A stretch of 64,000 nt of DNA, taken from NCBI GenBank assembly GCA_013368325.1, contig JAACJK010000110.1, positions 682,001 through 746,000 on the forward strand, given 5' to 3'. Both the position numbers and the translations under genes were made by a program. This stretch comes from Ephemerocybe angulata (Eukaryota; Basidiomycota; Agaricomycetes; Agaricales; Psathyrellaceae). Shown piece by piece: positions 12,001 through 24,337 of the stretch. Each line of letters starts with the position of its first letter. The first letter of the stretch is position 1. The notes under the pieces are model-generated. The model was not told the DNA's origin. It saw nothing but the letters and a program-made list of their open reading frames with translations, and ran no database searches.

Positions 12001-12766
12001 AACATACACACACTGCTATAGGCTAGCTCCCAGGCACCCCGTTTCACACCGGAATCTTGAACGGACCAGGACTCCCTACATGCAGGAACGTTTGATACAT
12101 CACCTCATCCAGGCTCTGATAACGCACCGCCCAAAAGATTCGACCTGTCTGAGATAGACTTTCATTCTAGTCAGACCCTCAAGTCTACATTTGCACCCTC
12201 TGGTGAGCTCTCTTGCACCGAGTCGCGAACAACACAGGCCAACGCGTCGTGCGGGCCAGGCGCTTCGGATTCAGTAGTAGGCCGTGAGCGGGGCCGCTCT
12301 TGAAAGTGCTAGAAGATGTCTAAGAGGTCGGAGCTCTGCCTCTCGCATTCTGCAGTCCGCCTTTGCTATCTGGCGCTTTTTAAGCTCTCTTGACAGAGCG
12401 GAACCCTGTAGCATGAGGCCAGTTTCCCCCCTGCATCCATTGCGAAAGTCCGCGAACGTGGACGATTTAAATTGTTGCCGAGACCGACGGCCTGGTCCTT
12501 GGTAGTGGCCACTACTGTAATCACAGCATACCTCCACACTTAAAGACCGTAAAAGCGAACCTATATCTTGTTCGTGGATGCTGAGAATGAGGACGAGGCC
12601 AACAGCAAGCGCCGGTGCTCGGCATCGAGCCGGGCTTGAACTCAGCTTCCCATCATGTGACCCGATATCAACCTGCCCTAAACCGCCCTAACGCTGATGG
12701 ACGACTGACACGTACAGCGCGCGGCAGCAACCAGGCTCATTATCCTCAGCCGATCTCATACTCACA
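9012..12766. other. Gene-free stretch
   Basis: No ORF here shows a recognisable domain or consistent splice signals. Base composition is lower in GC than in the flanking genes. I see no long terminal repeat, transposase motif or tRNA. The last few hundred bases should contain the delta-COP promoter. Confidence 0.5.
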
Positions 12767-14711
12767 ATGGTCTGTATCGCTTCAATAGACTCTGTAACAT
12801 GGATCTAATGCGCAACTCAGGTTGTCCTTGCTGCCTCAATATGCACGAAGGGCGGTAAACGTGAGTGCCAAAACCACCTACCAGGACATCAATCCTAATC
12901 TCATTGTCCCAACTCAAAGCCGTCCTATCTCGCCAATTCCGCGACATGACCCGCACACGGATTGAGTCGCTACTTGCCTCCTTCCCCAAACTCATCCCCG
13001 CGAACACGCAGCACACTTCCGTCGAGACCGCAGACGTGCGCTACGTCTACCAGCCGCTCGAGGATCTCTACATCCTTCTCATCACGAACAAGGCTTCCAA
13101 CATTCTGCAGGACATTGACACCCTCCATCTATTTGCACGGACCGTGAGCGACATGTGCAGGAGCGCGGACGAGCGGGAGATCCTCAAGAATTCGTTCGAG
13201 CTCCTCGGGGCGTTTGATGAGATCGTCAGTCTGGGGTACAGGGAGAACGTGAACCTGAGCCAGGTCAGGAGTATACTGGAGATGGAGAGTCACGAGGAGA
13301 AGATTCAGGAGATTATCGCCAGGGTGCGTCTAGTTATCACCCTCACCTTCCCCGCACAACTGATCGCAATCTCTCTTCATGTCAATAGAACAAGGAGGCC
13401 GAAGCGAAGGAAGAGCTCAAACGGCGTGCCAAGCAGCTCGAGATGCAGCGCAGAGAACAACAACGGCGCGCAGCGACGGGCGGCGGAGGCGCCTCGAACT
13501 ACCTCAGCGGCATCGGCGGGGGCGCCTCAGGGTACTCGCCTGTCCCGCGCTACGATGCGCCCGACGCCTCGGCTACCAACAACGCCGCAAGCACGCGCCA
13601 AACCTCGTCCCTAAGCTCATCAAACACGACGACGAGGGCCCCCGCGTTTAAGAGCGGCGGGCTGAAGCTCGGCGCGAAGAAGGGCAAGCAAAATACGGAT
13701 TTGTTGGAGGCGCTGGGATCGGAGCTGGCTTCGGTGCCGTCGTATGAGTCGAGCGCGCCTGCGACCCCCGCTGTGGAGGCTGCACCTGTATCGAGGGCGC
13801 CGGCTGCCCAGACATACAGTGAGCGTGGAAGTGTGCCTGAGGTTGAACAGGAGAGGTACGCCCGCTTGAACATCATATCTTCTACCGACATGACATAACT
13901 GAATTGTCGTTTCGCAGTGTCCACATCGTGGTGAAAGAGCAACTTTCCCTTTCGATTCTCCGAGACGGCGGTGTGCAAGCGATGGAGCTTAAGGGCGACA
14001 TGAACCTCCTCATCACCGATCCCGATCACACCCACCTCCGTTTGACCCTCACCCCACCCTCCGACTTTGGCGGTAACGCCCTGCAGTTCAAGCAGCATCC
14101 GAACGTAGCCAAGTTCACACCAAATCAGCCCAGGATTGTTGCGCTCAAGGACAGCTCGAGGGCGTTCCCTGTTGGACAGAGTCTTGCAGTCTTGAAGTGG
14201 AGGTATGCAGGGACCGATGAGAGCAATGTGCCACTTTCCAGTAAGTCCCTCTTGTGTCGTGTTGGTAGCGATGTAATCCTGACCGTTCGATGACACAGTT
14301 AACTGTTGGCCGACACCATCGAACGACGGGACGTGTGAGGTCAGCATCGAGTATGAGCTGGAGAACGAGAGCGTCACACTCTACGACGTCATCATCTCCA
14401 TCCCCCTCCCCGATGGGTCATACCCCACCGTCTCATCGCATACCGGCGACTGGGCCCTCGACCCCGCATTGCACTCGCTCGCATGGAAAGTGCCCGTCGT
14501 CTCGTCTGATGACGAGACCCGCTCTGGCTCGCTCATCTTCAGCGTCAATGGTGTTGACGTTGGCGCCTTCTTCCCCGTCGATGTCTCGTTTGTCGGACAG
14601 GGCTCCCTGGCCGGCGTGGGTGTGCAGAAGGTCGAGACGGTGGACGGCGCTGCGGGACCAGCGTTTAGCATTGACGCGTTAGTCACGGCAGATGAGTACT
14701 CAGTCGTCTAA
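12767..14711 (+). CDS. RET2: Coatomer subunit delta (delta-COP)
   Basis: Delta subunit of the COPI coat, which drives retrograde Golgi-to-ER traffic. Six exons: 12767-12769, 12821-12860, 12920-13323, 13389-13855, 13918-14240 and 14299-14711, all frame-consistent, giving 549 residues. The first exon is only the ATG. The N-terminus (MVVLAASICTKGGKPVLSRQ, QFRDMTR, DVRYVYQPLEDLYILLITN) is the longin domain. A charged helical linker follows (KEAEAKEELKRRAKQLEMQR). The C-terminal mu-homology domain begins at HIVVKEQLSLSILRDGGVQ and includes INCWPTPSNDGTCEVSIEYE. Length fits the family (about 510-550). This is one of the surest calls in the window. Confidence 0.96.
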
Positions 14712-16135
14712 AATAATTGGATATTTAGAGCGCAGAGCATATACCTTCCACCCGGTCTGTCTTCAGTTATTTGTGCGTGTTCAGAATATATCATTGGTTT
14801 GGATTCCTGGGTATCTCTGGTCTGTGCGACGTGGGATATCGATTTCTGTCATAGCTCCACCCATCTTGATGGGCTGCTACTTGAATGCTGTGAGTATCTT
14901 CATCTCATTCCCCGCTTTCCCTTCGACCACGACGACATGAATTTGCACCCTCAAAGAACCAAGGCTGGCGGGACTCCGTGTGGGCCGTATCTCGCCCGGG
15001 GTGGACCAGGTCTTCGCTGAGTTAACACTACAGGCAGGGGTGAATACGTCCCGAGAATTTGTTGTACTCCTGATTTGATCAAGTATCCTATAACCACCCT
15101 CATATCTACGCTATCAATATAGCTTTTCAGCCACTGAAAATCTGGAAAACACTATGATCGTAAAATGGATCGATTGTCAATGATTTAAGATTCACTCACT
15201 GAGAGTATGGTCTGTTCCTATGGTTACTCCCTCAAAAAAATAAGGTACATACTGTAAAGGTATTCTAAATAGACACGCTGCCTTGTACTCCTGACTTATT
15301 CTTTCCTCTCTTCAATATTCAATATCACCCATGCTTTGTATTCTGGGAATACAAGGCATCTTAGATTTAAAATCCCTGTTACCATCTACCGGACATCAAA
15401 TCCGTCTCGTAGATTAGGGGCTGCCTGCAGTGTAAGAATATCTCCACAATGGCAGCGACGATGTTTCCAATATCCCCGTTTGCCGTTGGCTTGCTTGAGT
15501 GTACAACGGCTGTCCTCCCCATGCAGAGTGCGCCTATTTAATCTTATTGAGCGCTCACCAGGCCTCAGGCCGCCACCATAGAGCATTTCTACGTCCCTTC
15601 TCCTCGACAGTCGCTTCCGTCCTGTCGTAAGTCGCATGACCATGGGCTCACAAGCTGGGGATGATCATCATCATATAGCGCCGAGCTGCCAGCCAGGCTT
15701 CAGCGAGTTGTCCTTTACCTCTCTCCTCTTCTTCGTTCTTGCCTGCTTTCTTATACCTCTATCTTCTATACTCTACCCTATTTCTCTCGGTCTCCAGGAT
15801 TATAATTTTACGACATCGGAAGGTGGACGATTGCACTGCAGGGTCCGGTGACCAGGGTGCATTGCGAGCGTTCTTGCGTTAAGCTTCAATTCGATTGAGA
15901 GCTTGATACTATCCATCCGATAGCTCAGCTCTGCCTACGGAGCCGGTCGTTACCTTGGGTTGCCCTCTACCTCTGCGACGACGAACGACACTGTGATCAG
16001 CTTCGAGCCTGCTGGCACGGTTCTGACCTCGAGGACCGGGTTTCACCTCACAAAAGATCCTCACAGACGCCTTAGTTGCTGGCGGCCTTTCTTATACGAC
16101 ACTTTACGAACCGACTCTAAGAAGGAAGGAAGGGG
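14712..16135. other. Intergenic region
   Basis: No supported gene. It holds the second copy of the TTGTATTC/GAATACAA inverted repeat at 15336-15354 and the presumed promoter of the downstream nuclease-like gene. Confidence 0.5.
15336..15354. repeat. 8-bp inverted repeat, copy 2 of 2
   Basis: TTGTATTC, three bases, GAATACAA; together with flanking CT and GGC it matches the element at 3478-3501 at 21 of 24 positions. It is intergenic. Confidence 0.45.
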
Positions 16136-18517
16136 ATGAATAACGACTTTGTGCTGGTAGATCCGAAGGCTTGGGAGTACGATTTGCATTCGGTGAGCTC
16201 GCCCAGCGATCCAAGGCCCAATTCCAGCTATACTAATTCCCGCTTTGCTTAGATATACTCTGCATACATCGGGTACTTCCAAGTATACAATATACCATGG
16301 TGGGGATGCTCTTTTCGCTACCTAGAAGTACCCGGGCTCGGCTAACACCAGGATTGCTTTATAGGTACGAACGTTCGTGGGGCCACTTCTTCGAATCGTT
16401 CGACGGCTTCCTGGGCTTCACCTGGCCCGTCATAACGGTGACCGACGCCTGGACAGGCAAACCCCATATCGCCACGCGTCTCACCGCCATTAACAGTTTC
16501 ATCAAGATGATTAAGACGAGGTACGTAGTACAACTCAAACCACAGGCATTCATACCGGCTATACACATGCATATTTGGCTGCTCGGCTGGTTGGTTGGTT
16601 CGAAGCTTACTTCCCCTTCTACTCCACGTACTTAGGTTCGGCGAGACCCTGCCCCAACCCCCCAACATCCTGCAGATTACCCCGTTCGAAACCTCGCAGC
16701 GGCGGCAGCGGCACGTCTCGGACTATGTCACATACTCGCGCCTGCACGCCACGCTCCCCGCAGCTTACATCGCCGCTGTGAAAGCTCGTGTGCGCGCGGG
16801 GGACTACAAAGTCGTGCTGAAGGAGCTCTGGGAGAAGAGGGACAAGACTTTCTTGGCGATCGACTTTGAGTGGAACGAGCGGAATGAGAGGACGGTGATG
16901 GAGTGGGGGTATGCGGCGTTGAGGTGTGGGCATTTAGAGGCGTAAGTACACCTTTTCTTGGTTGGCTTTCGGTTGGACTCATGACTTTGGGATGTGTATT
17001 TCTAGGCTTGGGCATTGGCCGCCTTCGCCTGACCAGAATTATAGGAAGGGACACTATATTGTGTCTGAGTATGTCGACAAAATCGTGAACAGACATACTC
17101 CGACACATCCCTGGCAGGTGAATACATCCTGCCTTCCTTCCGAAATACAGGTTCTAATTCGCATTATAATTGCAGTACGCGGTAACGCTTTTTCGCTCAA
17201 CCTAAGCGTGTGCAAGGGCTCACGTCTCGCTATTCCTAGTTTGGAGATAGTCAAGCTGTTTCGAAGACAAAGCTACCCGACATCATCGAGACGATAATCA
17301 GGTTAGTAGATGGTCTAAAGTCTCGGTAGAAGACTTTGACTCATTGTCAACGTCTCGTTTACAGTAGCCTAGCGAGCCCTGACTCCGAGACAGCCCTCAA
17401 CACCCTGGTTCTGGTAGCCCACGGCGTTCAAGGCGACCTAGCCCGGTTAGAGGAGATGAAAATCAGTAAGATAACCACCTCCCCAACACCTCCCCCTATT
17501 GCAACTGTCCCTAACAAATTTCGAACAGAATTGCCAAGCAACATGGTAGTCCTCGACACGGCCATCCTCGAACGCGCGATGTACAGCTCCGGCCACCGTC
17601 CCATAATGATGGACCCCAAAACTGAGAAACCGCGTGTAACCGGCACCACGCTCTCCCTCGAGAACCTCCTCATCTCCTTCACCCTCCCCCCTCTCTCCCT
17701 CCCCAACGGGCACCACCGCAGGCACAGTCGAAACCTGAATGCCAGCGACCACTCCTCGCCAGAGCGCGACGCCGCGACACCGAGCGGGCACCCAGGCGGT
17801 GTGACCCCAAGCGTAACCGTACAACCCGTACCCATCGTCCTCCCGCAATGCAAGCTCCACAACGCAGGCAACGACGCGTTCATGACCCTCTTCGCGTTCC
17901 AGCAGCTCATGGAGCCGCACGTCGCGCACAAGACACCCTCGGTGAAGCAGCAGCAGCAGATGCACTCGTTCCCCGGCTCGCTGCCCACCCCGCCCTTACA
18001 GAACCCCACCAGCCCTGGATCGTACCTCAATCCACTGCAGTCGAACGGTGGGGGCGGGGGGATGGGGATGAGCCCTCGGCCGCGGGTTATGAGTCATCAG
18101 GGTTCAGGGATGGGGTGGCCGATGGTCCCTGTGCCTGTGGGTATGGGCCCTATGGGCCCGCTCAGTCCGCCTATTAATATGACGATGAACGGCTCGGCTG
18201 CTCCCCTTATGGTGCCCGCGTTCTCCACCTTTGGAATGCAACAGCTCGGGGGAGGGTATCCGGGTGGATCGAATGGGCAGAGCCTGACGCTGCCAGGGCA
18301 GAATGGGAGGGGGCATAGTGGGGAGAGGAATGGGGTTGCGAGGCCGAAGTCGGCGGTTTATGACCTTGCGGGGGAGTTTGGGAATCTGAGCGTGCCGAGT
18401 CGGTCGGGGTCGAGTGGGCCGGATTCACTGAAGGAGAGGGAGAGGGAGAGGAAGGTAGAGAGGGTTCCGATGATGAAGTATGCGAGCTCACCGGGGCTGG
18501 GGAAGAGTGGTAATTGA
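16136..18517 (+). CDS. Gfd2/YDR514C-like RNase H-fold (DEDDh) nuclease-like protein
   Basis: Nine exons: 16136-16192, 16253-16299, 16365-16520, 16636-16941, 17006-17117, 17176-17181, 17240-17301, 17365-17465 and 17529-18517. They close in frame to 611 residues. Exon 6 is a 6-base micro-exon. The core matches the Gfd2/YDR514C C-terminal family: FLAIDFEWNE (D163, E165), VAHGVQGDL (D273) and LHNAGNDAF (H393-x4-D398). These are the four acidic positions plus His of a DEDDh 3'-5' exonuclease, apparently all retained. Yeast Gfd2 is a high-copy suppressor linked to the mRNA-export helicase Dbp5; activity in the family is little characterised. The last third is low-complexity Gly/Pro/Met/Ser. The exon 2 donor (GTGGGG) is my least certain boundary. 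Confidence 0.85.
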
Positions 18518-19490
18518 GGAGGGGGAGCTGATGTTGGTGGGTCGTCTTTGGACTTAAACGAACTTTACCACCCATTTGTTCCATGTGGACGCTTTTTTCT
18601 GTTTGAACCATTTCTCTTCCGGTTTTTTCTTTCCTTTCAATGCTGTGTTCTCGGCTCTATGTTATCATTCGTTTTCGGCATATCGTTACCTGCACCAATC
18701 CACTCTGTACAAGTGTTACCCACATACCACCATTAGCTACACATACTAAGTACTACTCGTTCCGTCCTCGTTAGCAGACATTAGCTTCTATGATTGATCA
18801 TCTGGACTACGTTTCCCTCTGGACTTTGCTGCTCAATCCCTCCTCCCCATCCCCCTTAGCCATTCGTAATACTCGTAACCTTTCTCGAGATATGTACATT
18901 CCACTCATGCGCATCGTTTTGACTACCATCCAGCCCAATGTTAATTGTAGTCACAGAGCTCACAATCTTCCACAGGCCGAGAACACCCATGTAGATCTCG
19001 AACGGGAGAAGGGGGGAGCCAAATGAAAACGGGATGATGAAGTTGTACAGGTAACGGCGGCATGGGTGATAGTCTTCTAAACTGCCCAGCGATCCAAGGG
19101 TGTGATGTAGATCCCAAGAGCGACTCGACTAGCAGACGAACCAGCCCGGAAGACAGCACAGTTTCGAGCTCATTGCATCTCATGAAGGACCAACACGGAC
19201 CCGTTGATCATCTTGCATCTCCCCTCCCAAATCCTCCCTCCGTTTTCTTTGATCCCCCTCCCGAGTACCCGCTTCTTCATTCGGGAAAGGTCCAGCTCCG
19301 TACCATCGTACCATGCACCCACACCGTCGTCATACGACCTGTTAAGCATCGGGCCATATGCGGCATCAGGTGGTATGTATGGGACAAAGACCCAGACGAC
19401 GAAAAGAAGCGCCCGAATTTAACCCTGCGCGTCTGCCCACAAGAACGGGAAAAGAACTCAAATCGAGCGACAACGAGGATGGTCGGCAAT
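18518..19490. other. Intergenic region
   Basis: Starts with the presumed 3' UTR of the nuclease-like gene. No other supported feature. Confidence 0.45.
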
Positions 19491-20461
19491 TTAAGATAAG
19501 GAATAGAATTCGGAGAAGAATTTGCGCCGCCCCCACACCGAATTCAGCAGAGTTCGTCGAATAGGAATTCCAGTCTTCACATCCTTCAAGTGCTCGTCGG
19601 TCTTGTGACAGCTGAGTAGATTGACCGACGGGACGAACGAGTCAATAAGTGAATTGAAAGAGAAATAGACGGGTCCCAAGAGAAGAGAGTTGAGTCTTCG
19701 AAACGCAGCCTCGTGTACATCCAGGCTCTTCCCGAGCTTGAAGCTTGAATAAATGTATGGAAAGGTGTAGTGTGACACTGTGAAGACTGGAGGTAAATTC
19801 GCTCTAAGTGAGTCAAAGCGTACATGGTATGCGTCGACAAAGAACCGAGGAAGCATGGAATCAGAGACCCGTGGATGTACACCCTGAGGGCTGTTCCGAA
19901 GATCCAGACCACCCTCGTCGAGCCCACCCGCTCTCCGTGCTCCGTTGGCGACATGCGACGCACCACCCCTCTTGTGGTAGTTCCTGCCGACGCGAATTCG
20001 AATATGGCCGGCTCGACCACTTTGAGAATAACCTTTAGCGCTCGCTGGGTGGCCTTGGATCCATGCCTCTCAAACATTGATTTCGAAGTTCGAGCATGCT
20101 GACCACCCACTACTTCCCACTGCTTCCTTTCTGGGTGCGAAGGAAGACTGACTGAAGGAAGGCGATCCATCCCAACGCTCTGGGGTGCTTCGTCGGTGCC
20201 AGGCTACACGCGGAAGTCTGGGGTATGGGGTAAGAATTGGGATTGAAAATAGGTGTGCCAGGCTGTTAGGTATACTGGTACCGTAGATCCACGCTGAACG
20301 TCTTGCTTCTTCTCGTCCGAATACCATGGAGCGAATTTGAAGGAGGAAATTGCCGATCTCCTCTGCGACGGGAGAGTCACCGAGTTTCCTGGCCTAAATG
20401 GCAAGTGTGCGGGGTCTGGGGCATCGATGGAGAGGTCGACGCACTGATTGGCAGGATCCAC
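19491..20461 (-). other. Possible unidentified gene or pseudogene
   Basis: Overlapping minus-strand frames here read more like protein than the surroundings. 20461-20285 contains RRSAISSFKFAPWYSDEKKQ. After a plausible intron (GT at 20284-20283, TGTAG near 20208) an open frame of about 150 codons follows, with RALKVILKVVEPAIFEFASA and VVWIFGTALRVYIHGSLI. Near 19850 the best frame shifts to one reading PRFFVDAYHVRFDSLRANL and FTVSHYTFPYIYSSFKLGK. I recognise no family. The frame change could be another intron or a frameshift in a decaying gene. Confidence 0.25.
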
Positions 20462-22432
20462 CGCTCAATTTGGCGGTAAATTGACTAGGGAGGCTCCATC
20501 GTGCCAATGCATTGCAAAGACGTGTTGATACCCCATCCCCTGCGAATCGCACATCTGTCTCGTCTGTCGAGGCGGTTAGTAAGGCGAACGGATCTATGGA
20601 GAAGCTGACGATAACATGACTGACCGCCGTGGCTCTCTGTCTGGCTTCAACATTACTCGGGATGGAGCGTCTCCCCAGATCAGGGGGACACAGACAAGGG
20701 GACGCGCAGCCCCTCACTGGACGGCTCAAGCCTGACACAAGTGACGGCTACGCGCCAGAAGCCTGGGTGCATGCTATGGTACAACTTGAGGGAGCCCCCA
20801 AATGCGAGCTGAACCCCATGGAACAAGAGGGCGAGGGACGGGGGTAAGGAGCTCAAGAAAGCTCCACTCCAAAATTTCAATACAGTAGGCAGCAGTTGCA
20901 AACCGATCGTTCGATAACCGTACTTGGCGGCATCGGCCTCAGCAGACAGTAGACCGGGCGCCCCAGTACCACGCTGCATGTGTGTGAATGGGCGTGCTAA
21001 TCGACCGCAGGGACCCACAAATAGCGTCGGGTACCATGGGATGCGTGCCATCCACGTCGATGTCGAGTGATAGAGTTTTCCAAGTACGCCCCGTTTTAGA
21101 TAGCGCGAGGGGCTTCTTTCTTCGCATGTGAGCTGTATGTGAGAGCATCCTTTGTCTTCGCTGACAGAACAGGCGCGCTATCATTGATCTGTGCGTCGAG
21201 GATGACCGCCTAGAAAGCCGGTAGCCTTGACCAGTGTCGTTCGACAAAATCAAGTGAAGGTAAGTATGCGACAAGGAGGACCGAGGTTTCGAACGATGCC
21301 GATCTGGTTGTGCAAAAGGATGGGCGGATAAGCGGGGGTGAATATAGGGACGTCACGAGGCAAGCCAACCTGCATACCTGAAAAAAAACGCAAGATGCCT
21401 ATCGAGCGCGTGTCGCGACCGATAGCTCTGGCCTCCAGCCTTGTTTGTTCCAGTCGGCAGATAATCGTAACTAGCTAAACTCCGAGACGCACAACGACAG
21501 GCCATGTCAAACGCTAGACACAGCAATGGAGAAGAGCCAATCGTTTCTAGAACTCCGGTGTGTATACAGAGACACGTAGCCGCTGTGATGATGACGCTGC
21601 AGCAGATCGGCTGCAGTTCTTGGTATACAGAAGGTAGGACAAAACGGGATAGCAAGCCAGCAAGTTGGCAGAAAAAACAGGCGGTTAGACAGACAGACAG
21701 CGGAGACAGGAAGCTCGGAGCCTGAGCTAGTTCAGGCATTGAATACATTCAGTCTGTTTCTTCCAGGCAAACCGCTCGCAGCCGTTCGCTCTATTATCGG
21801 TCGCAACTTGTACATCCGGATCCAGGCAGCTGGAACAGGCAAGCCAGAACGGTATTTCAGGTAGAGCGCAGCGAACGAGCGAGTCAGCGGACGCCTGGCT
21901 GTTCTATGGCAGACACAGAAGGGGTTAACAGCCAAACTCGTACCCCAGGCGCAAACTTCCAATCATCATCAGAGAACAGAAAGAAGTCCTGCCATGTCGT
22001 CAGTTTTCCATTGTGTCTGTGTCTATAGTAGATATGCCGCGAGGAAAATGGGAAAGGGCCTTTTCGACCGCGCGAAAGTTCCAGGATGGTGAAGGGATCT
22101 TCAGATTCGGGGGCTCCTGTGGGAAGTGCAGCCTGGAAGAGGTGAGTCAAAGCAGACGATTAGAGAGCAGGTGTCACAGATTTATTTCCAGTTACAGAAG
22201 TCCTGGAAGACGCTGTGAGAGAACCAGTGAAAGCTCAGGTACGAACAGCGAGAAACCCTCCCAGAGATGTGGCTCTGGATAGAATGAGAACTTGTTCGCT
22301 TCTTGTGGCCCAGCTGCAGACCCCGTGGGGTATGGATGTACTGGTTACCTGCTTCTATCGGCCTACTTTTACAGGTTCGCGAGGGTGTCAAGTCTAAATC
22401 TTGATTGGTAGGTCAATGTCAACATAGCGAAA
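20462..22432. other. Intergenic region
   Basis: No recognisable product on either strand. A minus frame at about 21884-22150 (containing TTWQDFFLFSDDDWKFAPG) is mildly protein-like but matches nothing I know and has no clear start. Confidence 0.4.
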
Positions 22433-23157
22433 CTAATCCACTGTAACGCCTTTGGACCGGAGGTCGTTTTTGGCCGCCGTGATTTCCTGAAAATAAAGGA
22501 TGTCAGAGAGCTATTCATCCACACGCGTTATGCGAAGTAAAGGGTTCGTAGGTATGGAACTGTGACGAGTCAAAGAGGGGTCGCAGACGCATACACCAGA
22601 ATGGGATGTGGACAAGAGCAAACGGTGCAGGCGCCGCCAGCTTGGGCCCAGATTCCCATTCGGACGTAGGGACACGATCATATTAACGTTACCCCCGCCG
22701 AAATCGTGAAGAAAGTGAGACAATGAGCGAAATAGTGGATGCCATTTTGACCCAACAAAGATCCCCATGACCATCGAATGTGTGAGATAGCTCACCCCAA
22801 GAAGTTCCTGGTAGGCTTCTGGACAATCCCTAAACGTGAATAGCCCCCACCCGAGGGACCAAAGGGAGTATGCCCCGAAAGAGACGAGCAGCCACCAAGG
22901 CAACTAATTGGTGGTGAAACAGGTATCCGTACGGCACGGCGTTAGTTTCCAGATCAACGCGAGACGGGCGAGGGAAGAGCAAGATGAGATAAATCAGTTC
23001 AACTTGACCTCCACAGAGATGCAGCACGTACCACTGGTAGCAATGCAAGAGCAGTCGACTCTGACACAAATGGCACGGAAACATATTGGAAGAAAGCCAG
23101 GAAATAGAGAACGGTGGAGAACACCGCGATCGCAGCCACGCGATGAGCTCTTGCCAT
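22433..23157 (-). CDS. DPM3: Dolichol-phosphate mannosyltransferase subunit 3
   Basis: Exons 23157-23032, 22903-22796 and 22486-22433 close in frame to 95 residues (human DPM3 is 92). DPM3 is the small ER-membrane subunit that tethers catalytic DPM1 for dolichol-phosphate-mannose synthesis, feeding N-glycosylation, GPI anchors and O-mannosylation. Two hydrophobic segments are visible: about residues 8-26 (VAAIAVFSTVLYFLAFFQY) and about 43-62 (LPWWLLVSFGAYSLWSLGWG). The family signature TFRDCPEAYQELLGEI follows, then a short helix ending in DLRSKGV, matching the DPM3 C-terminal coiled tail that binds DPM1. It is easily missed because of its size and its three exons. Confidence 0.9.
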
Positions 23158-23675
23158 TTTGGTTATCAGAGAGGTATAGGGCTGGTGCAAAGGAGCGTGA
23201 TACTGGTTCAAGGTCAAGGCGTGTTCGTCGAGATGGTTGTTGAGGACAAGTTGTACTCGATCGTGCGGCGGCGTCACAAACCGTGTTGACCAACGTGGCA
23301 TCCAAATCAGGAAGGAGATAAGATTATCTATACAGGCTGCCATGCTGTTCCGTCTCCGGATCCCTGATTCCTCTACTGTCGACGACGAGGCGACAGAGCG
23401 ATACGCATGTCACGATTGAGGCATGACAATGGGCTGTGGGGTGAAACTGGCACTCGCAACAAAGAGAAAAAGCCATATCAAGATTTGTAATTCCGGTAAA
23501 TACCCCAATTATATCCTACAACTTGCTACAACACTTTCGCCTCTATCCACCAGCAATCGTTCAAAACGCCATGAGAATCAATCTTTCCAGTTTTGTATCA
23601 CAGGTTTGCAGATCTGAAGGGATGCGGGTCGTAGTTAGAGGGAAACACAACAAGAAAGACAAGTTGGTATGGACC
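23158..23675. other. Intergenic region between DPM3 and glutaredoxin
   Basis: 518 bases between two minus-strand genes; it should hold the DPM3 promoter and the glutaredoxin 3' UTR. No gene seen. Confidence 0.5.
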
Positions 23676-24221
23676 TTACGCCTTCAAAAGGCCGGCAATC
23701 TTTCCGCTGTTGACAGCAGCTGTGGTATCGTCGCAACCTTGTTTCATGGTGTCAGTATCGTGGAAAGGGGAGCCAGACGGCCTATGACCGATGATCACAT
23801 ACCTCCAATGTGCTGTTGCTCTGGAAAGAAACAACATTCAATGATGGGTAGCAGGAGACGCCCGGAGTGGACTCACTAATGAAGATGTTGGGTACAGTCC
23901 GCTGGTTGGTCTTGGTAGCGAGGTAGTTCTGAATATCGGCGCCGTCGTCGCGTTCATCGAGCCTGCAACAAGACCAGGTCAGCGGGACTTCACGAATCCC
24001 TAATACAGCGAAACGCACTCCAGGATAGCCGCTTCAACCTCGGGGAACTTCTCCTTCAACAAAGCCTTCGCGCGGCTGCAGAAAGGGCAGTAGGACTTAG
24101 AGAAGATGACAATTGGGTTCTTCTCGATGGTAGACTAGATATTGCAGATAAACATTAGCTTGCATCGATGAATTCTGTACACAGAACTTCATACCTCGAC
24201 GATATCCTTGACGCTAGACAT
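23676..24221 (-). CDS. Dithiol glutaredoxin
   Basis: Five exons (24221-24195, 24134-24019, 23962-23877, 23820-23803, 23737-23676) close in frame to 102 residues, a typical class I glutaredoxin length. It reduces protein disulfides and glutathione mixed disulfides using GSH. Motifs: VIFSKSYCPFC with the CPFC active site, TVPNIFI with the cis-proline that contacts glutathione, and IGGCDDT, the glycine-rich GSH-binding turn. CPFC replaces the more common CPYC. There is no targeting peptide, so I expect a cytosolic enzyme. Exon 4 is only 18 bases. A TATA-like element lies at 24331-24337. Confidence 0.93.
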
Positions 24222-24330
24222 GTTTGCGGGTCGTGCAGCGCCTGAAAACCAAGCTAGAGAGAATGAAGCGGGTATACGAGACGTAAGAGCAGAGCGAAAT
24301 CTGGGAATCATGGACTTCGATCGCCTGGAA

Positions 24331-24337
24331 CTTTATA
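24331..24337 (-). promoter_or_regulatory. TATA-like box of glutaredoxin gene
   Basis: TATAAAG on the minus strand, about 110 bases upstream of the glutaredoxin ATG. The position suits a TATA box with a short 5' UTR; there is no direct evidence of use. Confidence 0.4.

Noticed and set aside
9012..12766. Possible transposon remnant in a lower-GC gap
   Set aside because: No terminal repeats, target-site duplication or transposase/reverse-transcriptase motif found on either strand.
21884..22150. 88-codon minus-strand frame with aromatic-rich sequence
   Set aside because: Protein-like but without recognisable family, start or partner exons; left in the intergenic description.
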